From positions 1 to 12,031 of the forward strand of contig JAOXYB010048269.1 of the NCBI GenBank assembly GCA_028565635.1: a stretch of DNA of 12,031 nt, written 5' to 3'. Under the pieces are notes generated by a model that saw only the letters and a program-made list of their open reading frames with translations, had not been told where the DNA came from and did not search any database. The translations under genes were made by a program, and so were the position numbers. Origin of the DNA: Phoronis ovalis. Lineage: Eukaryota > Phoronida > Phoronidae. Each line of letters opens with the position of its first letter. Position 1 is the stretch's first letter. Positions 1 through 12,031 of this stretch are shown here, one piece after another.

Positions 1-90
1 ATTCGAAGCTCTATATGACGGTAAAAGCAAATGTACACGCTTATAGGTATGGAATTTGCTTTATTTCATGTTTAATTTAATTATGCAATA

Positions 91-130
91 ATTTGTAGTA
101 AAACAATTATAATCATTTGTAGTAAAACAA
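91..130. repeat. Short tandem duplication (ATTTGTAGTAAAACAA)
   Basis: The 16-mer at 91-106 is repeated exactly at 115-130, a period of 24. A related TTTGTAGTAAAATAAAT occurs near 11683-11699, probably by chance in this composition. Confidence 0.85.
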
Positions 131-1080
131 ATTTCAAATGTTCATAACAAATTATTTTAAATATAAAACAAATGTTTGTTTAAAAATAAGGATTTTTTAA
201 TTACCGCAATTACAAATAGAAAAACAGTCTAAATGTTTTCATGTCACCCGAGATGTCTTAATATTTTAATTAATAAACTCTGCTTTCATAATTAATTTTA
301 AAACAAGATTTAAAAATAATCAGGCCATACAAACTTATTAATTTGAATCCGTATGCTAATTAAAATTATTTCGCTTTAAATTATTATTTTAACACTCACT
401 GTATTTCAATTATGACGTTACGGCAATTGAATTTTACTAATGAAAATTTGGATTTTTAATGAATTTATGAAAATAGCAGTAAAAATGAAAAAATCACTTC
501 AATTATTACGTCTGCACAGATAATTTTTGAATAACTCTCTTTTAATCCTATTATATGTTTATTTTAATTGAAAGAATTACCACACATTTGTTTGGGCATG
601 TGCGCTTTCAGTGATTTGCTTGCAATTAGATGTTGACTCTTAATTTTTCCAGCTTAACATATGGTTTTAAGTAATTTTATCCACTTTCATATAAGTAATA
701 CTTACCTTTACAGGCAATGATTTGAAACCCTACATCAGGTTAAAAGAGTATTGCTAAATTAAGTGATATTTTCATGCATTTCTTTAGATTTCGTTAAAAC
801 CGACCGTGCCATGACATTGAAAATATATATGAAATTTCAAAATGGCCGCCATTATTTACTTTTCAAAAATAACACTGACCTTATGTATAAGACAAATTAG
901 GTGAAAATATTTCAAACCTGTCGGGAAAATAATATTGGGAAAAAAGGTATTTCCAATTTTTTATGGGAAATTGGTATTGTTATAAGGTATTATTACACTG
1001 GTTGTATGGAACTGTAGAAATGTTTACCCTAATGAGTGTTGCATATGAGACCACTGTGTTGTAAAGAAATATATGTATAA
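131..1080. other. Non-coding 3' flank of Pitx
   Basis: A/T-rich DNA without credible exons on either strand. Its only distinct features are a YY1-like palindrome at 837-857 (AATGGCCGCCATT) and a small inverted repeat CCAATTT/AAATTGG at about 953-977. Confidence 0.6.
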
Positions 1081-1106
1081 GTAGACCAAATAGGTAGCAT
1101 TAATTG

Positions 1107-1160
1107 AAAATAGTGCAATGTTTTAGAACATAACAGTAAAAATAGTGCAATGTTTTAGAA
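1107..1160. repeat. Short tandem duplication (AATAGTGCAATGTTTTAGAA)
   Basis: AAAATAGTGCAATGTTTTAG begins at about 1107 and again at about 1139 (period about 32). Part of the connecting sequence (ATAACAGTAAAAATAG) recurs a third time near 1196-1211. This is simple local duplication in A/T-rich flanking DNA. Confidence 0.85.
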
Positions 1161-1260
1161 AAAGTTTAAGAGCTTTAATATCTACTCAAATTCATATAAC
1201 AGTAAAAATAGTAAAACAATTTAAAAGCAAATTATACAGTTTGTAGAAAAGTTTGGCAGA

Positions 1261-1346
1261 AAATACTCGTGTGTTACAGCTACATGCCTCGGTGTTCATC
1301 ACAAAATACTGGTGTGTTACAGCTACATGCCTCGGTGTTCATCACA
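1261..1346. repeat. 43-bp tandem duplication, two copies
   Basis: Units 1261-1303 and 1304-1346 are identical except for one base (c at 1268, g at 1311). They contain TGTGTTACAGCTACATGCCT and CGGTGTTCATCACA. The near-identity suggests a recent duplication. The small plus-strand open frame running across it has no ATG and looks incidental. Confidence 0.95.
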
Positions 1347-2240
1347 AATTGTACAATCAGCACAGTATGCACTTGTGTTATGCAAAATGTACCAGATTGT
1401 TAGATATTCATGGGCGTGGTGAAGTTTTAGATATCTCTAGAAAGATATAGACTAAATTTGTACAGCACAAGTTGAAATTATGCTTTCACATACTTTTAAT
1501 TAAGTAAGTTGTTGTCACCTCATCAAAAATATGATGTAAAATTCCATAATTATGTATTGTTTTATATATAGCGAATGTTTCCACATTTACGAGTAAGTAA
1601 AGAATTGATGTAAGCTTGTTATTTTATGCTTATGCATATAAAAGCTATAAGTATCTTGATATGCTAGTGTATCGATATTTTTATCATTAATTCACACATT
1701 TAGATACTTAAAGGGGTCAAGTACGCAGCCATGTTATTAGATCAGAAGTTATTATGGAATATTTCTTTTTATAAATTTTTTATACTTCAAAGCATGACCG
1801 AAGAAGATATATTTTTTACTTTATTTGCGGATTTTAATGAACATTAGATTTTAATGAAAACGGTTTAAAGGTCTTTTATTTTTTATACTAGTATAATAAG
1901 AATTGTAAAATAATATTATTCACACCTTTTCTTTTAAAAAGTTTAAATATTATTAACTTAAAAAATAATATAATACGCAGCAAATTCTTTACAGTACAAA
2001 ACGTCAGAATATCTGAGTGATTTTTTTTATTTTTTAAATAAGTTTGCACAAAGTTTGTTACACATAAATACACAAAACGGTACTGTGTGGAACTACTCAT
2101 AAAACAGGTGCAACATTTTAAATTCTTCAATGTACAGTACACCTAGTTTTCGGCAACAACAATCCTAAACGTAACATACTATAAATGGTTGATCCAAAGG
2201 TAATTGGGCCCAAGATATCGCCACAGTACATTCCACCGGC
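1347..2240. other. Non-coding 3' flank / possible distal 3' UTR of Pitx
   Basis: No recognisable gene. The minus-strand open frame at 1888-2142 is low-complexity Phe/Leu/Lys/Asn sequence with no domain. If Pitx uses a distal poly(A) site, part of this would be 3' UTR. Confidence 0.55.
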
Positions 2241-2258
2241 AGTTCCTTTGGTTCCACG

Positions 2259-2264
2259 TTTATT
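2259..2264 (-). terminator. Pitx: Candidate Pitx polyadenylation signal AATAAA
   Basis: AATAAA on the minus strand lies about 140 nt after the TGA stop, followed 20-40 nt later by a G/U-rich stretch (GGTGGAATGTACTGTGG). This is a normal signal plus downstream element. Other AATAAA-like sequences further on (around 2025 and 1875) could give longer 3' UTRs. Confidence 0.55.
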
Positions 2265-2403
2265 CGGTTTTAGACATCCTTATATCAACCAGTTGTTCGT
2301 AGTTATAATTACGCAAACATCGCAAACAAGTTTTTTGTAGGGTATGTCATTCGACACAAACCTGCAGTAAAAGCACAATCCTTTACACTTGCTGTATCTT
2401 GAA

Positions 2404-6182
<3,779 letters not shown>

Positions 6183-6289
6183 CGTATTTATCCGAAGTTT
6201 ATATAGTAACAAAAACTTCCTAGTATAAATTCTTGTCGGATTACCACGGGATTGTAGAGATTTCAAATGCTAAGTTCTTTAGCCGGTAA

Positions 6290-6540
6290 GTATGTATACA
6301 AACTATGGCGTCCAGTTTCCAAAGACCACAGAGCGCGAAAATGATCGTCTGCTTTTAGGGGATTACCTTAAATACAGTTGTACACTAATTGACACGAAGA
6401 AGTTATGAAGCATTTTTCTTTACCAACTGTTTGTCTACGGCTTAAATTTAGTGATCTGTGATTTATCAGTTTTAGCTACCGAATACATACAAGTGACGTC
6501 AATTACCCACAATGCAATGCAATAAGGAGGAGTTTCGTTA
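6290..6540 (-). promoter_or_regulatory. Pitx: Candidate Pitx proximal promoter / 5' UTR
   Basis: This stretch upstream of the ATG is richer in G/C than its surroundings. It contains a perfect palindromic CRE TGACGTCA (6494-6501), an E2F-like GCGCGAAAA (6333-6341), a Runx-like ACCACA (6325-6330), a GGATTA that reads TAATCC on the gene strand (6360-6365), and a doubled ATGCA motif at about 6512-6522. No well-placed TATA box was found, so the start site is not defined. Calling it a promoter rests on position and motifs only. Confidence 0.4.
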
Positions 6541-9500
6541 GAAAAAGTACGAAATTAAAAATAAATTATTTCATAAGAGGTTTGAAAACTGAAATAAAAA
6601 TATAAAGAATACGTAAATTTAATTTTCTAAGATAAATGTAATCAACACATAGGTAATAGCAGTTTACTTTTCAAGACATCGTAAAATAGATAATAAGTAC
6701 ATTTAGCACAAGATACTATTTACAGAAATAATTTATTTTGTTCGATCAATGAAAACAAACAGGTTTTCACTAAGTAATATATTTTGACGAAGTTTGATCA
6801 TAGAACGAGAACATCGATGTTAATTTGACTTTTAATCAAGTTAATTGAATACTATTTACTCAGATTTATAACAAGTTTAAAAAGAGATTACTATAAGCAG
6901 GTACTTGTAGATATTACTCAGCAAAATCCGGCAGTCCAGTCACAGTATAGTAATTACATTATCATGTCTTAAGCCGAAAAGCATTTAGACAAATTCTGGC
7001 AGATTTTCTCTCAAGCCTGGGTATTATCATAACCTACTCTATTTCCATAAACGTATAACAAGTTGCTGCAGTAATAGTCAGTATTCATGGATAAATAAGA
7101 TTTCTTGAAAATGCCACAAAATCTTAAAATATTATGATATGATCTTTACTAAGTCATCAAAAATCTTTTCAGTTCTTAAAATTATTATCTGCATTTAGAG
7201 TCATTGATTGTTAATCAATAATCGGAAAAACGAAATGTATGTTTTTATATTGCATATTTATGTGAAGAACCTAATTTTTGAAAGTCAAAATAAATTAAAA
7301 CTGATGTTTATTTGTGAAAAGACACTGTTTTGCGAAGAAAAACAAAAATGTATTTTTTTACTGCTTAACCGACAAAAGCGTCAAGCGTTTTTTGCTTTCT
7401 TAGATATAACAAAAGGTGTTTGGAAATTGTATTCTGGTCAAGTTTCAAAATATTTTTTAGCATTTTTGACAAGAAAAACGGCATTCTTGTGAATAATGAT
7501 GGAAATGCGCACATGGAGATCAATAAGATTACACTAAACAAAAACATTTCATTTAAAGACCATTTTGTAAGAAAGATAATGATTATAACTGAATGCGCTT
7601 TTGTACTTTGAAAGAATTTGTGCTGTTTGTCAAGTAGAACGTTACTAATAATTTCCCGTGATAATCATTAAGCAAACATAATCAGACACAGTTTTAAATC
7701 TCTACAAGCATTATTGAACATTAGTCTCCGTTAAAAAACGTTAGTATTATCCTCTTTTCACATTATCTCCAAATTAATCACAACAATTAAAAAGGTAGGT
7801 GACATGTTCTGAAGTTTTATATCAGCTAATTTAAGAAAACTTGATGTGAGGTATAATCCTAGCTAATCCTTTGACTGTAGTGCCTGATTGGTTATGTTTA
7901 CTGTATTCAGTTCAGAACTGTGGAGAAATTAGCTCTGTCTGTTTGACAGTAGTTTAATATACCGAAAACCTGGGTAATCTTAAATTGAATTGTCAAACTT
8001 GATAGCTAAGAAGAGGGGGAATGAGGAAATTAGACGCCGTGTGTCATAAATTTTATAAATCTCCCACAGTGTAACGTTATTTTAGTTCGTTTATAGCCTT
8101 CTCAGATTTATCTTTGCGATATATTACATTTTCTTCCTAAATTATATTTTAATCCAAGTAAAATATTTTTTTTAAACAATTATAGATTTCTAATATGTCC
8201 ATTTATTTAAAGTCCTCTTAGTTGTCTCACCCAGATAGAAATAGCACAAACTTTCAGGCGCAAAGGAATTAATGTGGCGCACGAGGTCCCCAAGTAGTGA
8301 AATGAGCTCAATGGGCAACTACGATTCAAAAAGTTTATTTATTTAATACTAGTCCTACGAATAATTATGTGGCCAGTTTCATTTGTCAATGGATTAAAAG
8401 AAATATAAATAGTAAAAAAACACAAATTCATATGCGACGTGCATAGTAACACGTCCATGTACACTGTGTATCACTCATAAGGATGGGGAAAACACAGCGA
8501 TTTTTTTTGGATGAGTCCATTTCATACCTGTCAACATATATGTAAATATCTGTTTACTACAAAAAGCTTATTAATAATAAAAAACTAGATATCTTGCTGG
8601 CCGTTTCATCTCAAAACAGTGTACAATCTTCATGATTTAATACATGTGATTTTATATAAATTCCGTTAGCTACTAAAGTTAATAGTTTACAAGCCATAAC
8701 GAACACCTATGTTTGGCTGCCTTCCGTTAGTCTTTGAACTGACTTACGATGTTTTATTTTTATTTTTCAGTATCATGCTAATAGAAAGAACACCGATAAT
8801 CTACGTAAAGATAAGTGGGCACAGAGGGACTGATCACATCTGTTCTGTGACTTCGGAAAACACTCAAAACTTCAAGAAAAGATTTGTATTAGAAAATAAT
8901 GAGCATTTAGATAGTTTATAATTTAGCGGTGTCACATTTATGAATCTTTATAAGCCCATATGCTTACGCCATTAATCACAGACTACAGCGAACAGAAGGT
9001 TGTGGAAAAGTTTGACAAATGCTCTGTCACGGCAATGAAAAATGTCATTTTATTTTTACTTTCTGTCGGTCATTATTACCCATGTTGGACACAATTATAT
9101 AAACACGTACAATGTATAGCAGTAAACTCGGAAAGGAAAATAATGACCTATCACACTTATACACATATGAGCGTTTAACTGTGTCAAATCAGGTGTTTTT
9201 ATTCAGTTGCACGAATGCCTAGAAATTGTTCGTCAAATCTATGGAGAGCACAATATTTGGCTAGTTGTTAGTTTATGCATTATTGAACGAATACTAGAAT
9301 TTATATCTGTTAGCTATATAAATTTTATGCTTTCCTCATTATGTAATTATATTTTTTAAAACTTTTATTTAATACAACCAGCTTTTTATAATGTACTTTT
9401 GGAATTATTAATAAATTTTACAATTTCATGGTTAATATTTAATAATAATTTTAATTTCAAAAACGTGTATGTAGGATTAAAAACACAGGTGATTTCTGAA

Positions 9501-10041
9501 AGAAAAATATTGTTTAGTTTGACTGGAGGTGCAGGTAAGATTAAAACAATGCCCCTATCTGTCATTGTATACGTAGATTATGTGAATAAAAATTGGTCGG
9601 CAAAATATTATCACTGAAGAGGTTGAAGAGATATGTCAAATAAGCCTACTTGTACTCATTTGCATTACAATAAATTTCGATTAATTACAGCTAAATATAC
9701 TTCAAATAGAATTTGATTGTTATTTTAAGAGATAATGATCGAAAAATCTGTTCATTATTTTATAAAGGATAGTTCAGATTGAAAACAAAAAAAACTCCTT
9801 ATTGTATTGCAAATTGACATGTAGACAAAATTATGTAAAATGTAAAATTTAATATTTTCGTGTTGTTACGAATTTATGCTCAATCACGTTTATCTTTTTA
9901 CACTTATTATAAGGAGTCACGTTTTAAAAAAACGTAACACATGTCTATCCATATTGCCATCACTTTGCTTCTGTTTTTTTTGTAATAGATAATTTAGGGA
10001 TATGTATGTTTGCACGGACCTGTACTAGGAATATACACAAT
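6541..10041. other. Intergenic region between the ASB17-like gene and Pitx
   Basis: About 3.5 kb of A/T-rich DNA. Small open frames at 7208-7492, 8709-8921, 8960-9178 and 9399-9617 are low-complexity or lack domain-like sequence and plausible splice context, so I do not call genes. It includes a close pair of TAATCC motifs (7854-7859, 7864-7869), an inverted GACGTG/CACGTC (8436-8455), and ACGTTTT/AAAACGT separated by three A at about 9919-9935. As 5' flank of Pitx it may hold enhancers. Confidence 0.6.
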
Positions 10042-10162
10042 GAAAAGAATGGTAGGGAATAGTAGGGAATTTAATTTCTGATTTCTTTCTGTTACACATA
10101 TTGAATTCCTATCCTTAAGGTTGTCTGTAGAATCCCAATTCCCTATACACCATTCTCTTTTC
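10042..10162. repeat. Imperfect long inverted repeat, possible MITE remnant
   Basis: The left arm at 10042-10071 (GAAAAGAATGGTAGGGAATA, then GTAGGGAATT) and the right arm at 10137-10162 read as its imperfect reverse complement (GAAAAGAGAATGGTGTATAG, then GGAATT). A weaker inner copy, GAATTCCTATCC, lies at about 10103. The whole could fold into a hairpin of about 120 nt. No target-site duplication was identified with confidence. Confidence 0.7.
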
Positions 10163-10600
10163 TCAATTTTAAAAAAAATGTGGTTTCAGCTCAATCTGAC
10201 TTGAATTCTAAATATATGTTTCTAAGGCAGTTAGTGAATCACGTTATGCTTCTGTTACCCTGCTATATGCTACTGTGTGAATCCCATATTTTCTAACAAA
10301 CTCTTCACAATTTTGCTTAGTTTTGTAGCATAACTGTTTGTCCTAATGTATTTGATGATCGAATATGATGTTTCGGCAGGATTTCATCCTTATATTTTGC
10401 ATTCTACTGCAATCGATTTTTTTTACCGTCAAATCTCTATCGTTTTATTGCTGTGCGCCATCTAACGTGTATTTTAAGGATTAAATACAAAATAATGTGC
10501 CTTTGACAGTGAATAACAAAAGCATTGTTAGTAAAGTCGCAATAATAATTTTGAAAAGCTATTAAAAGATAAGCCATATATAAATATTCTGCAGTTCGCT

Positions 10601-10606
10601 TTTATT
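10601..10606 (-). terminator. Candidate polyadenylation signal of the ASB17-like gene
   Basis: AATAAA on the minus strand lies about 45 nt downstream of the TAG stop. It implies a very short 3' UTR ending near 10580. Assignment is by motif and position. Confidence 0.55.
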
Positions 10607-10649
10607 TGTATTTAGCTAGCTACTTTCATTTAAATTGTTACATTATTTC

Positions 10650-11447
10650 CTAATCAAGAAGCAAGTCTAAATAATCATGTAATATCTGGGGTACTTCTAA
10701 TGTCCTAAGTTCCAAAGGAGTATGGTCCCCTTCCACTAGTATTATCTGTCTTACAGTGCAGCGACACAAATGTTTCAGAGAAGCAGCAGTTCTATATCTA
10801 TCTTCCGGTATATATTCAGTCAGACTATCAGGAATAGCACGATTTTGCGAATTTCTTTGATCACGTAGCAAAGCTGGAAATTCCCTATTTCTGTGCTGGC
10901 TACGAGCTATGTTCATGCCTGGTATAGAACGAAAACAGTATTTTAAGCACAAACGAACTCTTTCAATACAATCGGTTGGCGAGCCAAAGACGGGTGAGCC
11001 TTTCACTGCTCGTTCCAAGTGATAGATTAGCATATCTAATGCTTGTCCTCTTGGATCTACAGCGTAACGCAATAAGAGTAAGATGGCTTCGTCCAGATGA
11101 TATAAACACATCAGAAAAAATAAAGAGGTGTATCCGAATCTGTATGTCAGACGGCCTCTCCTGAGAACTTCGTTATCGATATTTAAAGCGTTGATTTCTT
11201 CGAAACCAACATGAAGTTCCAAAAAAGGATAAAACCTTTTTCTTTCATAAAATTCTGAATTCAAACATGATTCCACTCGACTTAAATCAATCTTAAAGCC
11301 AACCAACTGATCCAGTAAAAATCCTAGCAGGTCTATGTATCTATCTTTTACAATACAGAAAATAGATGCACCTAGTCCTCCGCGACCCCACATTGTAAGC
11401 CTCAAATCTGCTGGTATGAACATGTCCTCGTCGATGCATCCTGTCAC
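10650..11447 (-). CDS. Last exon of an ASB17-like ankyrin/SOCS-box protein
   Basis: The acceptor is TTTTCTAG|GTGACAGG (AG at 11449-11448). The exon encodes 265 residues, then TAG, and starts inside the protein, in phase with the upstream exon. Seen: one ankyrin-like unit at exon residues about 104-133 (GYTSLFFLMCLYHLDEAILLLL), a charged spacer, the motif EYIPEDRYR (211-219), and a C-terminal SOCS box (221-263). In the box, SLKHLCRCTVR matches the Elongin B/C-binding BC box and LEVPQILHDYL a Cul5-box-like end. Family knowledge: ASB proteins hold substrates for Elongin B/C-Cul5-Rbx2 ubiquitin ligases in the cytosol. The pairing of Y-I-P-x-x-R-Y with H-L-C-R and a single weak ankyrin repeat resembles ASB17, which is testis-enriched in mammals. 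Another divergent ASB is possible. The substrate is unknown. Confidence 0.8.
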   Translation of the reverse strand: MTGCIDEDMFIPADLRLTMWGRGGLGASIFCIVKDRYIDLLGFLLDQLVGFKIDLSRVESCLNSEFYERKRFYPFLELHVGFEEINALNIDNEVLRRGRLTYRFGYTSLFFLMCLYHLDEAILLLLRYAVDPRGQALDMLIYHLERAVKGSPVFGSPTDCIERVRLCLKYCFRSIPGMNIARSQHRNREFPALLRDQRNSQNRAIPDSLTEYIPEDRYRTAASLKHLCRCTVRQIILVEGDHTPLELRTLEVPQILHDYLDLLLD

Positions 11448-11715
11448 CTAGAAAACGTTACAAGTAAAACTAAAAAGAACCAATGCATTTTTTAATGTTT
11501 TAATTACTGCGTAAGCGGCCGATTTTAATTATTATATGTGATCATATGTTAACCTGCTACTACCTACTGAAGTGACTGCATGCTTTATACATACTAAGTC
11601 ATACAACATGAGGAATGTTTGATTTGCAAAGGCGGAGTTGGTGACGAAAATTTCCCCCACTTAATCGGTATGATGGATAAAAGTTTGTAGTAAAATAAAT
11701 GTATCAAGTACGTAC

Positions 11716-11900
11716 CCAGAATAATTCTTCTAAAATCGAACGGATGACGGCACGATTTTCAATACGATATTTTGTTGCTAATCTGAAGGCAAACTTCAAA
11801 CTGAGCCATTTAAAAAGGTTGCTGGGATTAGCGGGAGTGCTTCTCGAAACAATACACACCAAATCATTACAAACATCTTCAGGTCTAACTTTCTCCAGCC
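11716..11900 (-). CDS. Upstream exon of the ASB17-like gene (internal or possibly first exon)
   Basis: The frame encodes GLEKVRPEDVCNDL... through ILEELFW and ends at a good donor TGG|GTACGT (GT at 11715-11714), phase 0, which joins in frame to the 11447 exon across a 268 bp intron. The left-hand boundary is uncertain. A possible acceptor ATGTAG lies at 11902-11901, giving 185 bp with two bases of a split codon. Alternatively the ATG at 11919 could start the protein (68 codons here, 333 residues in all), though its context is poor (T at -3). I prefer an internal exon with earlier exons outside the window. No domain is recognised in the exon itself; the helix-like Leu/Ala/Arg pattern would fit ankyrin-type packing. 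Confidence 0.62.
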
Positions 11901-12031
11901 CTACATTAAATATACACATACATGTATATCTCGAACTATTATTATTACATTGTGCAAAAAAATGATTATTTGGAATTTTTATAATTTAATAGGATAAATC
12001 ATTTTACATTTTTACCCATATTTCATGTAAT

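Noticed and set aside
1888-2142. Minus-strand open frame of 84 codons downstream of Pitx
   Set aside because: Phe/Leu/Asn/Lys low-complexity sequence in the probable distal 3' UTR; no domain.
6198-6206. TATATAA-like sequence on the minus strand just before the Pitx ATG
   Set aside because: Only about 16 bp upstream of the ATG, so a start site 25-30 bp downstream would fall inside the coding sequence.
6183-6266. N-terminal extension of Pitx exon 1 starting at 6266
   Set aside because: The codon at 6266 is TTG, and there is no ATG between the upstream in-frame TAG and 6182.
6284-6296. Strong donor-like GGTAAGTATG on the plus strand
   Set aside because: No plus-strand exon precedes it; an antisense transcript is possible but unsupported by the sequence.
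7208-7492. Plus-strand open frame of 94 codons
   Set aside because: Lys/Phe/Leu/Asn-rich A/T-driven sequence with a non-ATG start and overlap with an antisense open frame; no domain.
8709-8921. Plus-strand open frame preceded by an acceptor-like TTTTATTTTTATTTTTCAG ending near 8770
   Set aside because: The acceptor looks good, but neither frame after it gives recognisable protein, one frame stops after 20 codons, and I found no matching donor or partner exon.
8960-9178. Plus-strand open frame of 72 codons
   Set aside because: No recognisable motif, and no upstream or downstream gene structure.
9399-9617. Plus-strand open frame of 72 codons
   Set aside because: Starts at TTG and has no domain; its hydrophobic start is explained by A/T-rich composition.
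10976-11164. Plus-strand open frame opposite the ASB17-like exon
   Set aside because: Antisense shadow of the well-supported minus-strand coding exon.

Overview
This is an A/T-rich (about two-thirds by eye) piece of nuclear DNA from an animal. The genes are spliced with GT-AG introns and polyadenylation signals, and there is no bacterial gene organisation. The best-supported content is a complete coding region for a Pitx-type (K50, paired-like) homeobox gene and the 3' part of a SOCS-box/ankyrin gene. Both are on the minus strand. The Pitx C-terminus ([32 protein letters not shown]) looks like a protostome, perhaps lophotrochozoan, Pitx. The exact phylum is a guess.

Layout, left to right on the plus strand. 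Positions 1-2240 are 3' flank with no convincing gene; they hold short tandem duplications (91-130, 1107-1160, 1261-1346) and a YY1-like palindrome. Positions 2240-2403 are the probable Pitx 3' UTR, with an AATAAA signal. Positions 2404-2871, 4383-4600 and 6059-6182 are the three Pitx coding exons, read right to left. They are separated by introns of 1511 bp (phase 0) and 1458 bp (phase 1) and give a predicted protein of 269 residues. Positions 6183-6540 are 5' UTR and candidate promoter, with a perfect CRE, an E2F-like site, a Runx-like site and a TAATCC site. Positions 6540-10590 are intergenic; I see no credible exon there, but one inverted repeat lies at 10042-10162. Positions 10601-10606 hold a poly(A) signal for the next gene. 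Positions 10650-11447 and about 11716-11900 are two exons of an ASB17-like SOCS-box protein whose 5' end probably lies beyond the window.

The two genes are arranged head to tail. Nothing suggests they act together: Pitx is a DNA-binding developmental regulator, and the ASB-like protein is a probable substrate adaptor of a Cullin-RING (Elongin B/C-Cul5) ubiquitin ligase. The most useful leads are regulatory. The last Pitx intron, which interrupts the homeobox, carries an exact FoxH1 consensus, several TAATCC motifs and an octamer/homeodomain-site cluster. This recalls the intronic Nodal-responsive enhancer of chordate Pitx2. I did not find an unmistakable new biological system.
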